Below, piece after piece: positions 54,684 through 64,000 of a stretch of 64,000 bases of DNA. The DNA comes from Reticulitermes speratus (lineage: Eukaryota > Arthropoda > Insecta > Blattodea > Rhinotermitidae). Under the pieces are notes generated by a model, which was not told the origin of the DNA, searched no databases, and saw only the letters and a program-made list of their open reading frames with translations. The position numbers and the translations under genes were made by a program. The stretch is from contig JAJKFL010000011.1 of the NCBI GenBank assembly GCA_021186555.1, positions 39,116,594 through 39,180,593 on the forward strand, read 5' to 3'. The first letter of the stretch is position 1; every line of letters starts with the position of its first letter.

Positions 54684-55129
54684 GTACGCATTTTCCTGTT
54701 TCTGATTACTGTTCTACAGAAATCCCTCTTACATCACGTATAAACGCTTGCCTCTTATTTCTTCTTCGCTCTCCCAAACGTCGGGACTTCTTGTTAGAAA
54801 GAACAAGTAGCCAGGGGTATAGGCCCCAAACAGCTGCAGCCCAAAGCCAACCCCCATCATAAGTCATTCCTCTGGTTTTAGTTTATTTGTGCTTCGTAAC
54901 ACAATTAATACACGCAGACAGAACTAGTGTTTCAGACACGGAGCAGCGAGAAACCGCTGGGTGTTGCTTAAACAAGTGTGGCGCGCGGTTTATCGCTGTG
55001 TCTTATATCGCTGGTGTGTCTTGTGTTTCTGCTGCAACTTATTTAATTACGTCTAGCATTAACTTGTTACTTCGTTTGGCAGGCAGTTGTGAAAGTTTGC
55101 GAGTAATTTGTTAGCGAGTTGCTTAGTTC
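54684..55129. other. Non-coding stretch
   Basis: A 75-codon frame at 54887-55114 shows no domain. No repeat is recognised. Confidence 0.4.
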
Positions 55130-55320
55130 GCTAATTCCATGGAGCAGAGTCTTTCGTGAAAAGCTGCTAGTCGCATACTCGGCCTGTTAAGTAACTCGTG
55201 GGTTCATGGCCGTATTCACAACAGCAACCGCTAGACCATTCCCTGAGCCGGATGAGCTTCGCGCATTGTAACCTATACCGTTTAAAACCTTCCATTGTAG
55301 CTAGATCTCCAGCATTCTTC
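55130..55320 (-). mobile_element. Decayed LINE 3' end
   Basis: AATTCCATGGAGCAGAGTC, GAAAAGCTGCTAGTCGCAT, TTCATGGCCGTATTCACAAC and CCATTCCCTGAGCCGG line up in order with the 3' end of the LINE at 54 kb (CTCCATGTAGCACAGTCC, GAGAAGCTAACAGGTCG, TTCATTACCGCACTCACAAC, CATATCCTGAGCC). It is older and much more mutated. Confidence 0.65.
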
Positions 55321-55408
55321 TTTCCTGTGGCAGTTTTAACAAAACATTATTCTGCCCTTCTAATGTCACACATTCTCCTGTTACATTTTCTGTCACAGAT
55401 TATGCAAA

Positions 55409-56634
55409 TTAACCCTTTAAAGCCAAAGCCATCCAATATAGCACGTAATGTTACACTTTGGACCTCACACGGCGTGTCCATTACAAAGACCAATAGATTA
55501 ATGCTGTACAGTGAATAATCGCTGCTTGTTCTGAGATCCACACAAAACACATAAATACAGTCCGTACCCGCAGTAAACACACTCCGTCTCAGTTATACAA
55601 ACAGTCAGTTAATGTTGTACAGTGAAATAATCGCTGCTTGTTCTGAGATCCACACAAAACACATAAATACAGTCCGTACCGCGCAGTAAACACACTCCGT
55701 CTCAGTTATACAAACCAGTCAGTTAATGTTGTACAGTGAAATAATCGCTGTTTGTTCTGAGATCCACACAAAACACATAAATACAGTCCGTACCGCGCAG
55801 TAAACACACTCCGTCTCAGTTATACAAACCAGTCAGTTAATGTTGTACAGTGAAATAATCGCTGTTTGTTCTGAGATCCACACAAAACACATAAATACAG
55901 TCCGTACCGCGCAGTAAACACACTCCGTCTCAGTTATATACCAAACCAGTCAGTTAATGTTGTACAGTGAAATAATCGCTGTTTGTTGAGATCCACAAAT
56001 AAACACATTAAATTACAGTCCGTACCGCGCATAAACACACTCCGTCTCAGTTATACAAACCAGTCAGTAATGCTGTACAGTGAATAATCGCTGTTTGTTC
56101 TGAGATCCACACAAAACACATAAATACAGTCCGTACCGCGCAGTAAACACACTCCGTCTCAGTTATACAAACCAGTCAGTTAATGTTGTACAGTGAAATA
56201 ATCGCTGTTTGTTCTGAGATCCACACAAAACACATAAATACAGTCCGTACCGCGCAGTAAACACACTCCGTCTCAGTTATACAAACCAGTCAGTTAATGC
56301 TGTACAGTGAAATAATCGCTGTTTGTTCTGAGATCCACACAAAACACATAAATACAGTCCGTACCGCGCAGTAAACACACTCCGTCTCAGTTATACAAAC
56401 CAGTCAGTTAATGTTGTACAGTGAAATAATCGCTGTTTGTTCTGAGATCCACACAAAACACATAAATACAGTCCGTACCGCGCAGTAAACACACTCCGTC
56501 TCAGTTATACAAACCAGTCAGTTAATGCTGTACAGTGAAATAATCGCTGTTTGTTCTGAGATCCACACAAAACACATAAATACAGTCCGTACCGCGCAGT
56601 AAACACATAAATACACTGTGTGGGCAGAACGTGG
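55409..56634 (+). mobile_element. Sat114 element with a left inverted terminus, about 10 units
   Basis: Starts TTAACCCTTTAAAGCC, the inverted counterpart of the right terminus GGCTTTAAAGGGTTAA seen elsewhere. It is followed by about 75 bp of unique sequence and about ten 114-bp units, with several indels at 55925-56095. The right segment begins CACTGTGTGGGCAGAACG but is cut off at about 56634. This copy gives the best view of a left end with TTAA. Confidence 0.85.
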
Positions 56635-57243
56635 AGCCTATTCATTACTTTCACATCCATACACAGTCCTGAGCACGGCAGCTATCACAGTATACCATAC
56701 CGTGTGCAGGCTCCCTATGCAATAAAGCTACCTTGCTGCTTGTAGCAATTAAATAAACACACTGTATTTCGCACTTCAGGACTTCCTTCTCATTGCTAGT
56801 TACACAATCAGTAGGTAATTTCATTTTTATTAAGTGTCCAGGTTGTTTCCTTCGGTTCACATCCCTGTCTCTAACCCCTTTCCCCTACAACCCTCTCCAG
56901 CTGACAGAAATACACACTGCACCGCCATTAAGTCACGTGCTTGCTGTCAGGCACCCTCTAAACTACCGACTAACAGCGCTGTTCGTAATGGCGATGTCGA
57001 TAACTGTCAGCGTTCCTTTACATTCCGTAAGCACGAAGATACAACAGAGAGTTGCCTACAAATGTTTAGACTGTCGACTAATTTATGTGACTATATCTAC
57101 GACCCTTAAGCTTTACTGCGACTGGCATGTCTTTACTTCTCAAATTATGTTCTGGGAAACGGGCCAAAAATAATTAGATTAAGTAATTACGTTTCAAAAC
57201 AGATAAAAAGCATAATTATGTAATGAAAAAAAATAATTAAATA
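56635..57243. other. Non-coding stretch
   Basis: Overlapping plus frames of 126 codons (56793-57173) and 91 codons (56834-57109) lie in non-tandem sequence. Neither shows a domain, and both could be part of an unrecognised dispersed repeat. A minus frame at 56651-56860 overlaps them. Confidence 0.35.
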
Positions 57244-57245
57244 CA

Positions 57246-57936
57246 GTCGAACCCGGTTATAACGACATCGGTTTATACGACACCTCGTCTATAACGTCAG
57301 ATATTGTGTGGTACCAATTAATTCCTCACTGCTAACAATAACATTATACTCCTCGGTTATAACGACATCTGTTTATACGACACCTCGTCTATAACGTCAG
57401 ATATTCTGTGGTACCAATTAATCCCTCACTGTTAACCATAACATTATACTCCTCGGTTATAACGACATCGGTTTATACGACACCTCGTCTATAACGTCAG
57501 ATATTCTGTGGTACCAATTAATCCCTCACTGTTAACCATAACATTATACTTCTCGGTTATAACGACACTCGTTTATAACGACACAAAATATTCATTCCCT
57601 TTCATGACGTTATAACCGAGTTCGTAAAGGTAAAGGTAAAATTCTCCCTAGAACAGGCCATGAAGGCCCAGAGGGGGAGTAGAGGTATAGCTCTACTCTT
57701 TCTTTAACCTCGGCGCTAGATGGGGGTGGGTGGTCAACACCACGCCTCGGCCGCCTTACCCCCGGGAAAGATACACGATATCCATTGTACAGAAGGCTGG
57801 TTAGGCCACAGGGCCGGTCTGGACGGTTGCTGACAAATCTCGCCCCCACCGGGATTCGATCCCCGGACCGTCCAGCTAGTAGCGATTCGCTAAACCGACT
57901 GAGCTATCGCGGCCCAATAACCGAGTTCTACTGTCC
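57246..57936 (+). mobile_element. pogo-like non-autonomous element with internal tandem repeat
   Basis: Left end CAGTCGAACCCGGTTATAAC and right end GTTATAACCGAGTTCTACTG are inverted repeats of the pogo type, with TA next to the left end. The interior is about 3.4 units of a roughly 100-bp repeat (GGTTATAACGACATC...CGTCTATAACGTCAG...CAATTAATCCCTCAC). A SINE-B copy is inserted in the right terminus (57624-57916). Without the SINE the element would be about 390 bp. It has no coding capacity. Confidence 0.82.
57624..57916 (-). mobile_element. SINE-B inserted in the pogo-like terminus
   Basis: Full-length SINE-B on the minus strand. ATAACCGAGTTC at 57612-57623 and 57917-57928 is a perfect 12-bp target-site duplication, copied from the terminal inverted repeat of the host element. 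B box GGATCGAATCCCGG and A box TAGCTCAGTCGGTTTAGCG are present on the minus strand. Confidence 0.95.
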
Positions 57937-58152
57937 TAATTTTAATTTCAAAAATGTGACATGTCCCGCGCGGTCAGAAGTATGTAGCGCCCCAGTTAAG
58001 TCACTACACCAGGCTGACAGTCATTGCCTAGAACTGTGACGTCATATGTCCGTCAGCTGTCACGCTGTTGGCACTTCGTGTATCCTCTGACGGTCGAATT
58101 CTGGCACGGACTAACTTCCATCCTCTTTGCAGGCCATTCCTTGGCTCAAGCG
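57937..58152. other. Spacer
   Basis: No gene is recognised. The 77-codon frame at 58068-58301 runs into the 70-bp array. Confidence 0.4.
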
Positions 58153-58862
58153 GATGGTTAGTCCTCGGCGTCTCAGTGGAGAGGTCAGGGTTCGATCTCA
58201 GACCAGCCAGTCTAGGACTTGTGATGGTTAGTCCTCGGCGTCTCAGTGGAGAGGTCAGGGTTCGATCTCAGACCAGCCAGTCTAGGACTTGTGATGGTTA
58301 GTCCTTGGCGTCTCAGTGGAGAGGTCAGGGTTCGATCTCAGACCAGCCAGTCTAGGACTTGTGATGGTTAGTCCTCGGCGTCTCAGTGGAGAGGTCAGGG
58401 TTCGATCTCAGACCAGCCAGTCTAGGACTTGTGATGGTTAGTCCTCGGCGTCTCAGTGGAGAGGTCAGGGTTCGATCTCAGACCAGCCAGTCTAGGACTT
58501 GTGATGGTTAGTCCTCGGCGTCTCAGTGGAGAGGTCAGGGTTCGATCTCAGACCAGCCAGTCTAGGACTTGTGATGGTTAGTCCTCGGCGTCTCAGTGGA
58601 GAGGTCAGGGTTCGATCTTAGACCAGCCAGTCTAGGACTTGTGATGGTTAGTCCTCGGCGTCTCAGTGGAGAGGTCAGGGTTCGATCTCAGACCAGCCAG
58701 TCTAGGACTTGTGATGGTTAGTCCTCGGCGTCTTAGTGGAGAGGTCAGGGTTCGATCTCAGACCAGCCAGTCTAGGACTTGTGATGGTTAGTCCTCGGCG
58801 TCTCAGTGGAGAGGTCAGGGTTCGATCTCAGACCAGCCAGTCTAGGACTTGTGGTGGTTAGA
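58153..58862 (+). repeat. 70-bp tandem array with B-box-like motif, 10 units
   Basis: The unit GATGGTTAGTCCTCGGCGTC continues TCAGTGGAGAGGTCAGGGTT and CGATCTCAGACC to TAGGACTTGT. Units are almost identical. Each contains GGGTTCGATCTC, one or two changes from a Pol III B box, preceded closely by TCTCAGTGGAGAGG, which resembles part of a tRNA A box. The array may derive from a tRNA-like SINE head. Confidence 0.93.
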
Positions 58863-59034
58863 GATATTCTGGAATAAGTTTTTCTTCTATCACCTTAATT
58901 TTCCACTGTCAGTATCATTCCGCCATTGTTCATACTCATCTTCATGCATGACTGACGGTACATAGACTTTAAGTTAACATTCCGTTATGTTATGTAGGAT
59001 CATACAGGCTTACTCTAAATACCGTCAGCACAAA

Positions 59035-59116
59035 TACAGGGTATACACAAACGAATGGTGCGGTTTCAATAGTTTTCACTATTGAAACCGCACCATTCTT
59101 TTGTGTATACCCTGTA
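59035..59116. mobile_element. 82-bp palindromic TA-flanked element, copy 2
   Basis: The same 82-bp size and sequence as copy 1 at 19166: 39-bp arms with one mismatch and a 4-base loop, termini TACAGGG...CCCTGTA. It also lies between inverted flanks: CCGTCAGCACAA on the left (about 59022-59033) and TTGTGCTGACGG on the right (about 59136-59147). Confidence 0.9.
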
Positions 59117-59224
59117 TTGTTAGTTTTAATATTAGTTGTGCTGACGGCATGTAATCTAGCTAATGAAGCTACATAAACTTATTAATTGACTGCATCGTTA
59201 AATAACAATTAAAGAAATTATCTT

Positions 59225-59850
59225 TGCCAGTTACTAGTATATATGGGTAAAGGTAAAGCAATCCCATTACAGGCCTGGACAGGCCCTTAGGGTTCCAGGA
59301 GGTTGAGGCTCACAGATTTATAGACAATCGGCACATGAAGGTGGTAAGGTTGTCAGCCCTACGTACCGGCCGCCTTTACCCCCAGGAAATACTCCTGGTA
59401 CTCGTTTCTGTTAGAGGCTGAGTCGATCCCAGGACCATAGTGCGACCGGAAGGATTATGTCAATGAAAAATTCCAATGACACCATTGGGAATCGAACCCG
59501 TGACCTTACGGTTTGTAGCGCAGTGCCTCAACCAACTGCGCCACCTCGTGCCCCCAACTACATAAAGATAGCTCAGTTAATTCAGTGTATACGCTGGTGG
59601 CTGTACAACTGGGAGAATCTCGGGGTTCGACTTCCGACAGGGAGAGTTTCTCTTCTCCAAAACGTCAAGTGGCCTATCACGGAAATCGCCCACTAAAAAT
59701 AGGGCACTCTTTTCCACTGGGGGTGGGGGGGGGGGTTCGGGGAGCGAATCTGACCACTCACAATCTAGGGCCGATATAAAGAAGGCGTGGCTGTACCTCC
59801 ATTCCCCCCACACGTCCTTAATGTCGTAGTGCTAAGATAAGCATAAGTCA
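59225..59850 (-). mobile_element. Composite SINE, inverted second copy
   Basis: Matches 37044-37653 in reverse complement. On the plus strand it begins GGGTAAAGGTAAAGC (tail), continues with the SINE-C body and its B and A boxes up to about 59555, then the SINE-D head (TAGCTCAGTTAATTCAGTG, GGGGTTCGACTTCC) and body, ending GTGCTAAGATAAGCATAA. A G9-10 run near 59735 differs from the first copy. Similarity stops at the same outer points in both copies. Confidence 0.86.
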
Positions 59851-60361
59851 TAGAAGCAGATGGAAGTTACGGGTTTCAGTGCTCGGAATGTCGGAACTAG
59901 CTTGTAGCAGCTTCTGAGTCAGAACCGGTGGTCTGGTTGCCTAGCGACAACTCCGCCTCGTCTTCCGCCGACCGCTGACTCACGTCGTGACGCAAATACC
60001 CGACGGTCACACATTCCGAAGACGTACTTCCTGTTGCAAGCTGTTCACGTGACTTCCTTCTGCTCTGGCATTACAGCAGCTCGCTGGTGACGGCCTGAAT
60101 TCATTTTGTCACCTTTGGCTTATTTTTGGCGCTTTAGGAGTGAGGATAAAAGCAGTAAGGTCATTCGAAACGTCTGTAGGTGTCGGCACAGTAACGCTGC
60201 ATTATGTAATGTAGAAACCACAAACTTCGTATCATTACCCTATACAACCTGACATCTCACTCCATTACTACCCTTCCATCTAATACTATGTATCGCAAGT
60301 TGTCTCTTTCCTTTGTTCTTTTACCGATTCGTAAAATTTCGTATTCATTGTCTCATCATTC
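59851..60361. other. Non-coding stretch
   Basis: No open frame of note. CATTCGAAACGTCTG near 60162 resembles half of the foldback motif. Confidence 0.4.
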
Positions 60362-60478
60362 AACAAGAAGAAGACTATTTTCACAAGCAACCTGGACTTA
60401 AATTTAATGAAGAAACTAGTAAAGTGCTACATCTGGAGCGTAGCTTTGTGTTGTGCTGAAACGTGGACGCTTGTATGA
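60362..60478 (+). mobile_element. LINE reverse transcriptase fragment
   Basis: The plus strand decodes NKKKTIFTSN, then LDLNLMKKLVKCYIWS, VALCCAETWTLV and a stop. The KKLVKCYIWS..L..AETWTL pattern is the segment just after the RT palm of a non-LTR retrotransposon. It is an isolated fragment of about 38 codons. Confidence 0.8.
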
Positions 60479-61083
60479 TAATTTTAAAGAAAAGAACGCC
60501 TTGGTCTTTGTATTACGTCACGTTGTTCACCATTTGCAGTATTTTTCTGTATCCTTTCGTCGCTGTGTTCGGTCCTAATATTCTTCTCAGCTCTTTCAAA
60601 TCAGCACAAAGCTGCAAATCTTTCGAATCGTTTTTGTCTTTCGTTTGTTTAGTCTCTCACACAGTTATCCACCCCCACCCCACCCCAACCCCCACCCCCA
60701 CTGCCGCTGTTTGAATTTCTACACATCCCCCAAGCACTGAGTGAAATACTGCAGGCTGCACGCTGTTTACAGAACGCAGTTTGTTTATGCTTGGCAGTCG
60801 CCGTTTTAACGTAAACTTTTCCCACCCCTCCAGAGGCAACGTGGTTGGCTCTGGGGTCGTTCTGATGTTTGTCTTGGGTGTGTTAGTCATTCCGGGCAAA
60901 TACTGGGGAGAATAACTTAAAATAGACTGCGACCACTTCCTCCCACGTCATGCCAAGTTAGTACAAATAATTAATACTACTTAAGCAAGCAGTTAACTAA
61001 CAAGTTATTTAACAAAGGAACTTCCTGCAGTGCATTTGATGGGCTTGTTAACTTGTCTTAGTCATTTGAAGAATGAGTTATAT
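60479..61083. other. Non-coding stretch
   Basis: Contains a C-rich CCCCACCCC-type tract at about 60670-60705. The frames at 60463-60714 and 60657-60899 pass through it and lack domains. Confidence 0.4.
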
Positions 61084-61112
61084 GTAAATATATATATATA
61101 TATATATAATAT
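61084..61112. repeat. (AT)n microsatellite
   Basis: An AT run of about 25 bp directly before a SINE-A copy, which probably inserted next to it. Confidence 0.9.
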
Positions 61113-61358
61113 GATCCAAGTGACCGTGCTGTTTAAGGCGTGCGTTTGCGGCTGCTCGCTTGCTGGGATTGAGGGTTCGAATCCTGCCGGGGTACATGGA
61201 TGTCTGTTGTCTTGTGAGTGTTGTGTGTTACAGGTAGAGGTCTGCGTTGGGCTGAGCACTCGTTAAGAGGAGTCCTACCGAGTGTGGTATGTCTGAGTGT
61301 GATCGTGAAGCCTCGAAAAATGAGGCGGCCTAGGCCCACTGGGGGTGTCGAGCGTACA
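61112..61358 (+). mobile_element. SINE-A copy, diverged
   Basis: GATCCAAGTGACCGTGCTG head with an altered A box, B box GGTTCGAATCC, then CAGGTAGAGGTCTGCG, GAGGAGTCCTACCGAGTG, and a 3' end at GGGGGTGTCGAGCG. Small deletions are present throughout. Confidence 0.88.
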
Positions 61359-61426
61359 TTTTCTAACCTTCGTTGAGTCCGTGACAAACTTGATTGTAAG
61401 ATTAACAGGAATCTTATTTCAGTATT

Positions 61427-62874
61427 CAGCTCGTACCGCGCAGTAAACACACTCCGTCTCAGTTACACAAACCAGTCAGTTAATGTTGTACAGTGAAATA
61501 ATCGCTGTTTGTTCTGAGATCCACACAAAACACATAAATACAGTCCGTACCGCGCAGTAAACACACTCCGTCTCAGTTATACAAACCAGTCAGTTAATGT
61601 TGTACAGTGAAATAATCGCTGTTTGTTCTGAGATCCACACAAAACACATAAACACAGTCCGTACCGCGCAGTAAACACACTCCGTCTCAGTTATACAAAC
61701 CAGTCAGTTAATGTTGTACAGTGAAATAATCGCTGTTTGTTCTGAGATCCACACAAAACACATAAATACAGTCCGTACCGCGCAGTAAACACACTCCGTC
61801 TCAGTTATACAAACCAGTCAGTTAATGTTGTACAGTGAAATAATCGCTGTTTGTTCTGAGATCCACACAAAACACATAAATACAGTCCGTACCGCGCAGT
61901 AAACACACTCCGTCTCAGTTATACAAACCAGTCAGTTAATGTTGTACAGTGAAATAATCGCTGTTTGTTCTGAGATCCACACAAAACACATAAACACAGT
62001 CCGTACCGCGCAGTAAACACACTCCGTCTCAGTTATACAAACCAGTCAGTTAATGTTGTACAGTGAAATAATCGCTGTTTGTTCTGAGATCCACACAAAA
62101 CACATAAATACAGTCCGTACCGCGCAGTAAACACACTCCGTCTCAGTTATACAAACCAGTCAGTTAATGTTCTACAGTGAAATAATCGCTGTTTGTTCTG
62201 AGATCCACACAAAACACATAAATACAGTCCGTACCGCGCAATAAACACACTCCGTCTCAGTTATACAAACCAGTCAGTTAATGTTGTACAGTGAAATAAT
62301 CGCTGTTTGTTCTGAGATCCACACAAAACACATAAATACAGTCCGTACCGCGCAGTAAACACACTCCGTCTCAGTTATACAAACCTGTCAGTTAATGCTG
62401 TACAGTGAAATAATCGCTGTTTGTTCTGAGATCCACACACAACACATAAATACAGTCCGTACCGCGCAGTAAACACACTCCGTCTCAGTTATACAAACCA
62501 GTCAGTTAATGTTGTACAGTGAAATAATCGCTGTTTGTTCTGAGATCCACACAAAACACATAAATACAGTCCGTACCGCGCAGTAAACACACTCCGTCTC
62601 AGTTATACAAACCAGTCAGTTAATGCTGTACAGTGAAACAATCGCTGTTTGTTCTGAGATCCACACAAAACACATAAATACAGTCCGTACCGCGCAGTAA
62701 ACACACTCCGTCTCAGTTATATAAACCAGTCAGTTAATGTTGTACAGTGAAATAATCGCTGTTTGTTCTGAGATCCACACAAAACACATAAATACACTGT
62801 GTGGGCAGAACGTAGAATTTGTGATTGTTAAACGTGGTGGTACATATAGTAACCACTGGGCTCTAGAGGGTTAA
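61427..62874 (+). mobile_element. Sat114 element, about 12 units
   Basis: Begins CAGCTCGTACCGCGC, slightly altered, and runs about twelve 114-bp units, mostly the T variant. It ends in the full right segment CACTGTGTGGGCAGAACG...GTAACCACTGGGCTC, TAGAGGG and TTAA (62871-62874). Confidence 0.94.
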
Positions 62875-63421
62875 ATAGTTGAATAATATGCACTGTAGTG
62901 TGTGCAGTGAAGGAACACAAAATTTTTCATACTGGAGCTTTGGCTCGACTGAGAAAAAGGAGGGTCATTTTGAACCTAAACCCATTATCTCTCTCTCTCT
63001 CTCTCTCTCGCAGTTATGTTTCTTCTGCACAAGTGGGAGAGAAATGAAGCTCAAAATTGAGAGCTGCTCAAACTGAAAGTCTCTCCCGTCGGTCTTCAAT
63101 CCAATAATAGGTCCCAAGATTGAGGCTAAGAGTTTATCGGTTGGCCAGATATCAGCGTCACATGATCTGTCACATGGCCCAGTGACCATGTGACCCAGTC
63201 ACATGGGTCTGTCGTGCTGGTCTGGTGAACCGTCAGTATCGGGCAGAAAACCGTCATTAGCTGAATTCAGCTGTAAGTTACTTTGATGTGGATACTGAAT
63301 GAAGAGGTCTTCGGGGATGTAACTGCTTGCCGATTGGTAAATAGTTTGCCCGACGTTTCAGAGGAGTTTTCTGTCTACACGTTCACGTTCTAAGACGCCA
63401 AGAAATCGTCAGTAACTACCA
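62875..63421. other. Non-coding stretch with (CT)n
   Basis: A CT microsatellite lies at about 62986-63010. TGCCCGACGTTTCAGAGG near 63349 is half of the foldback motif. No gene is recognised. Confidence 0.4.
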
Positions 63422-63429
63422 GTCTACAC

Positions 63430-63950
63430 CAGCGGTATTCAAACATTTTTGTTCTCGTACCCCCAGATATAATTTCTCTTCAAGTTTGTACCCCCATAGT
63501 TGTTGGTGCATAATTCAAGTTATACACAGTCTATAATCTACATCTAAAATAAGTTAAATAAATTACATCCAAAATAATGTATTAAATAATAAGTTTTAAA
63601 TGAGAAAAAGGAGAGTCAAGCTATTAAATAACAAATATATTATTGCCTATCTTATAAAAATTAATAAAGGAACAAAGGTATTTTAGCAAAGCACAATTAT
63701 ATGCACTATGTGGAATAAAATGAAACTAGCCGCCAGATAAGAATCGCATAAAGGAGAGAGAGAGAGAGAGAGAGAAATGGCGCTCCCAAATCGCATGTCC
63801 TTACGTCCGGTCTCTTGTGGCTAACCCTAAATCTGGCCCTGATTATTCAGTTTTTATAATGAAATAATTATATTTTTTTTAATTTTACGTACCCCCTAAG
63901 ATGTCTTCGCGTACCCCGGTGGTACGCGTACCCCAGGTTGAATACCACTG
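63430..63950. mobile_element. hAT-like non-autonomous element, 521 bp
   Basis: Terminal inverted repeats CAGCGGTATTCAAAC and GTTGAATACCACTG. GTCTACAC at 63422-63429 and 63951-63958 is a perfect 8-bp target-site duplication, the hAT length. Subterminal GTACCCCC runs occur on both sides in inverted sense. The AT-rich interior includes a GA microsatellite (63754-63775). No transposase frame is present. Confidence 0.93.
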
Positions 63951-64000
63951 GTCTACACGACGTCATATCCCGAATTGAACCGCTGAGAGAACCCACACAC

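Overview
The window looks like intergenic, repeat-dominated chromosomal DNA from an insect, most likely a cockroach (Blattodea). The evidence is one divergent, intron-poor ionotropic receptor (IR) gene of the type that is hugely expanded in cockroaches, non-LTR retrotransposon pieces with a (TTAG)n-type tail, several tRNA-headed SINE families, and hAT, pogo/Tigger-like and TA-flanked palindromic DNA elements. American cockroach is my best guess, but it rests on repeat style and not on a database match. Nothing suggests a prokaryote: there are no operons and no CRISPR spacers.

The only gene I can support is the IR at 4439-6436 on the + strand, with a possible splice acceptor just upstream at 4411-4412. 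Every other long open frame lies in tandem repeats, SINEs or LINE relics.

Layout. 1-3.4 kb: a 36/51-bp minisatellite beside a Tigger-like terminus, then a short copy of the 114-bp satellite (Sat114). 3.4-8 kb: SINE-A copies around the IR gene and a LINE 3' end. 8.3-15.6 kb: 49-bp, 58-bp, 30-bp and 42-bp minisatellites, two of these regions mixed with LINE relics. 15.9-20 kb: SINEs and a large foldback structure with a nested 82-bp palindromic element. 20-25.6 kb: 19-bp, 39-bp and 31-bp minisatellites with higher-order periods. 26.9-36.3 kb: two long Sat114 arrays in opposite orientation, 2.4 kb apart. 36-43 kb: 20-bp arrays, a composite SINE, more Sat114 and a 135-bp array made of LINE coding sequence. 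43-49 kb: SINEs, another foldback, a 24-bp array, Sat114 and a hAT element. 49-51 kb: a 52-bp minisatellite. 51-64 kb: SINE-B copies, a LINE/SINE pair with target-site duplications, Sat114, a pogo-like element holding its own tandem repeat and a SINE, a 70-bp array with Pol III B-box-like motifs, a second 82-bp palindrome, a second composite SINE, Sat114 and a hAT element at the end.

By my own addition, tandem arrays cover about 27 kb, or two-fifths of the window, and Sat114 alone covers about 12 kb at eight loci. The most interesting signals are: (1) Sat114 behaves as the core of a TTAA-flanked, piggyBac-like non-autonomous element that expands in place; (2) a family of foldback structures carries a conserved stem motif that resembles a hammerhead ribozyme core; (3) an 82-bp palindromic element is caught inside another inverted repeat, with its empty site preserved in the opposite arm; (4) several SINE families share a central domain and tail; (5) minisatellites have been born inside LINE coding sequence.
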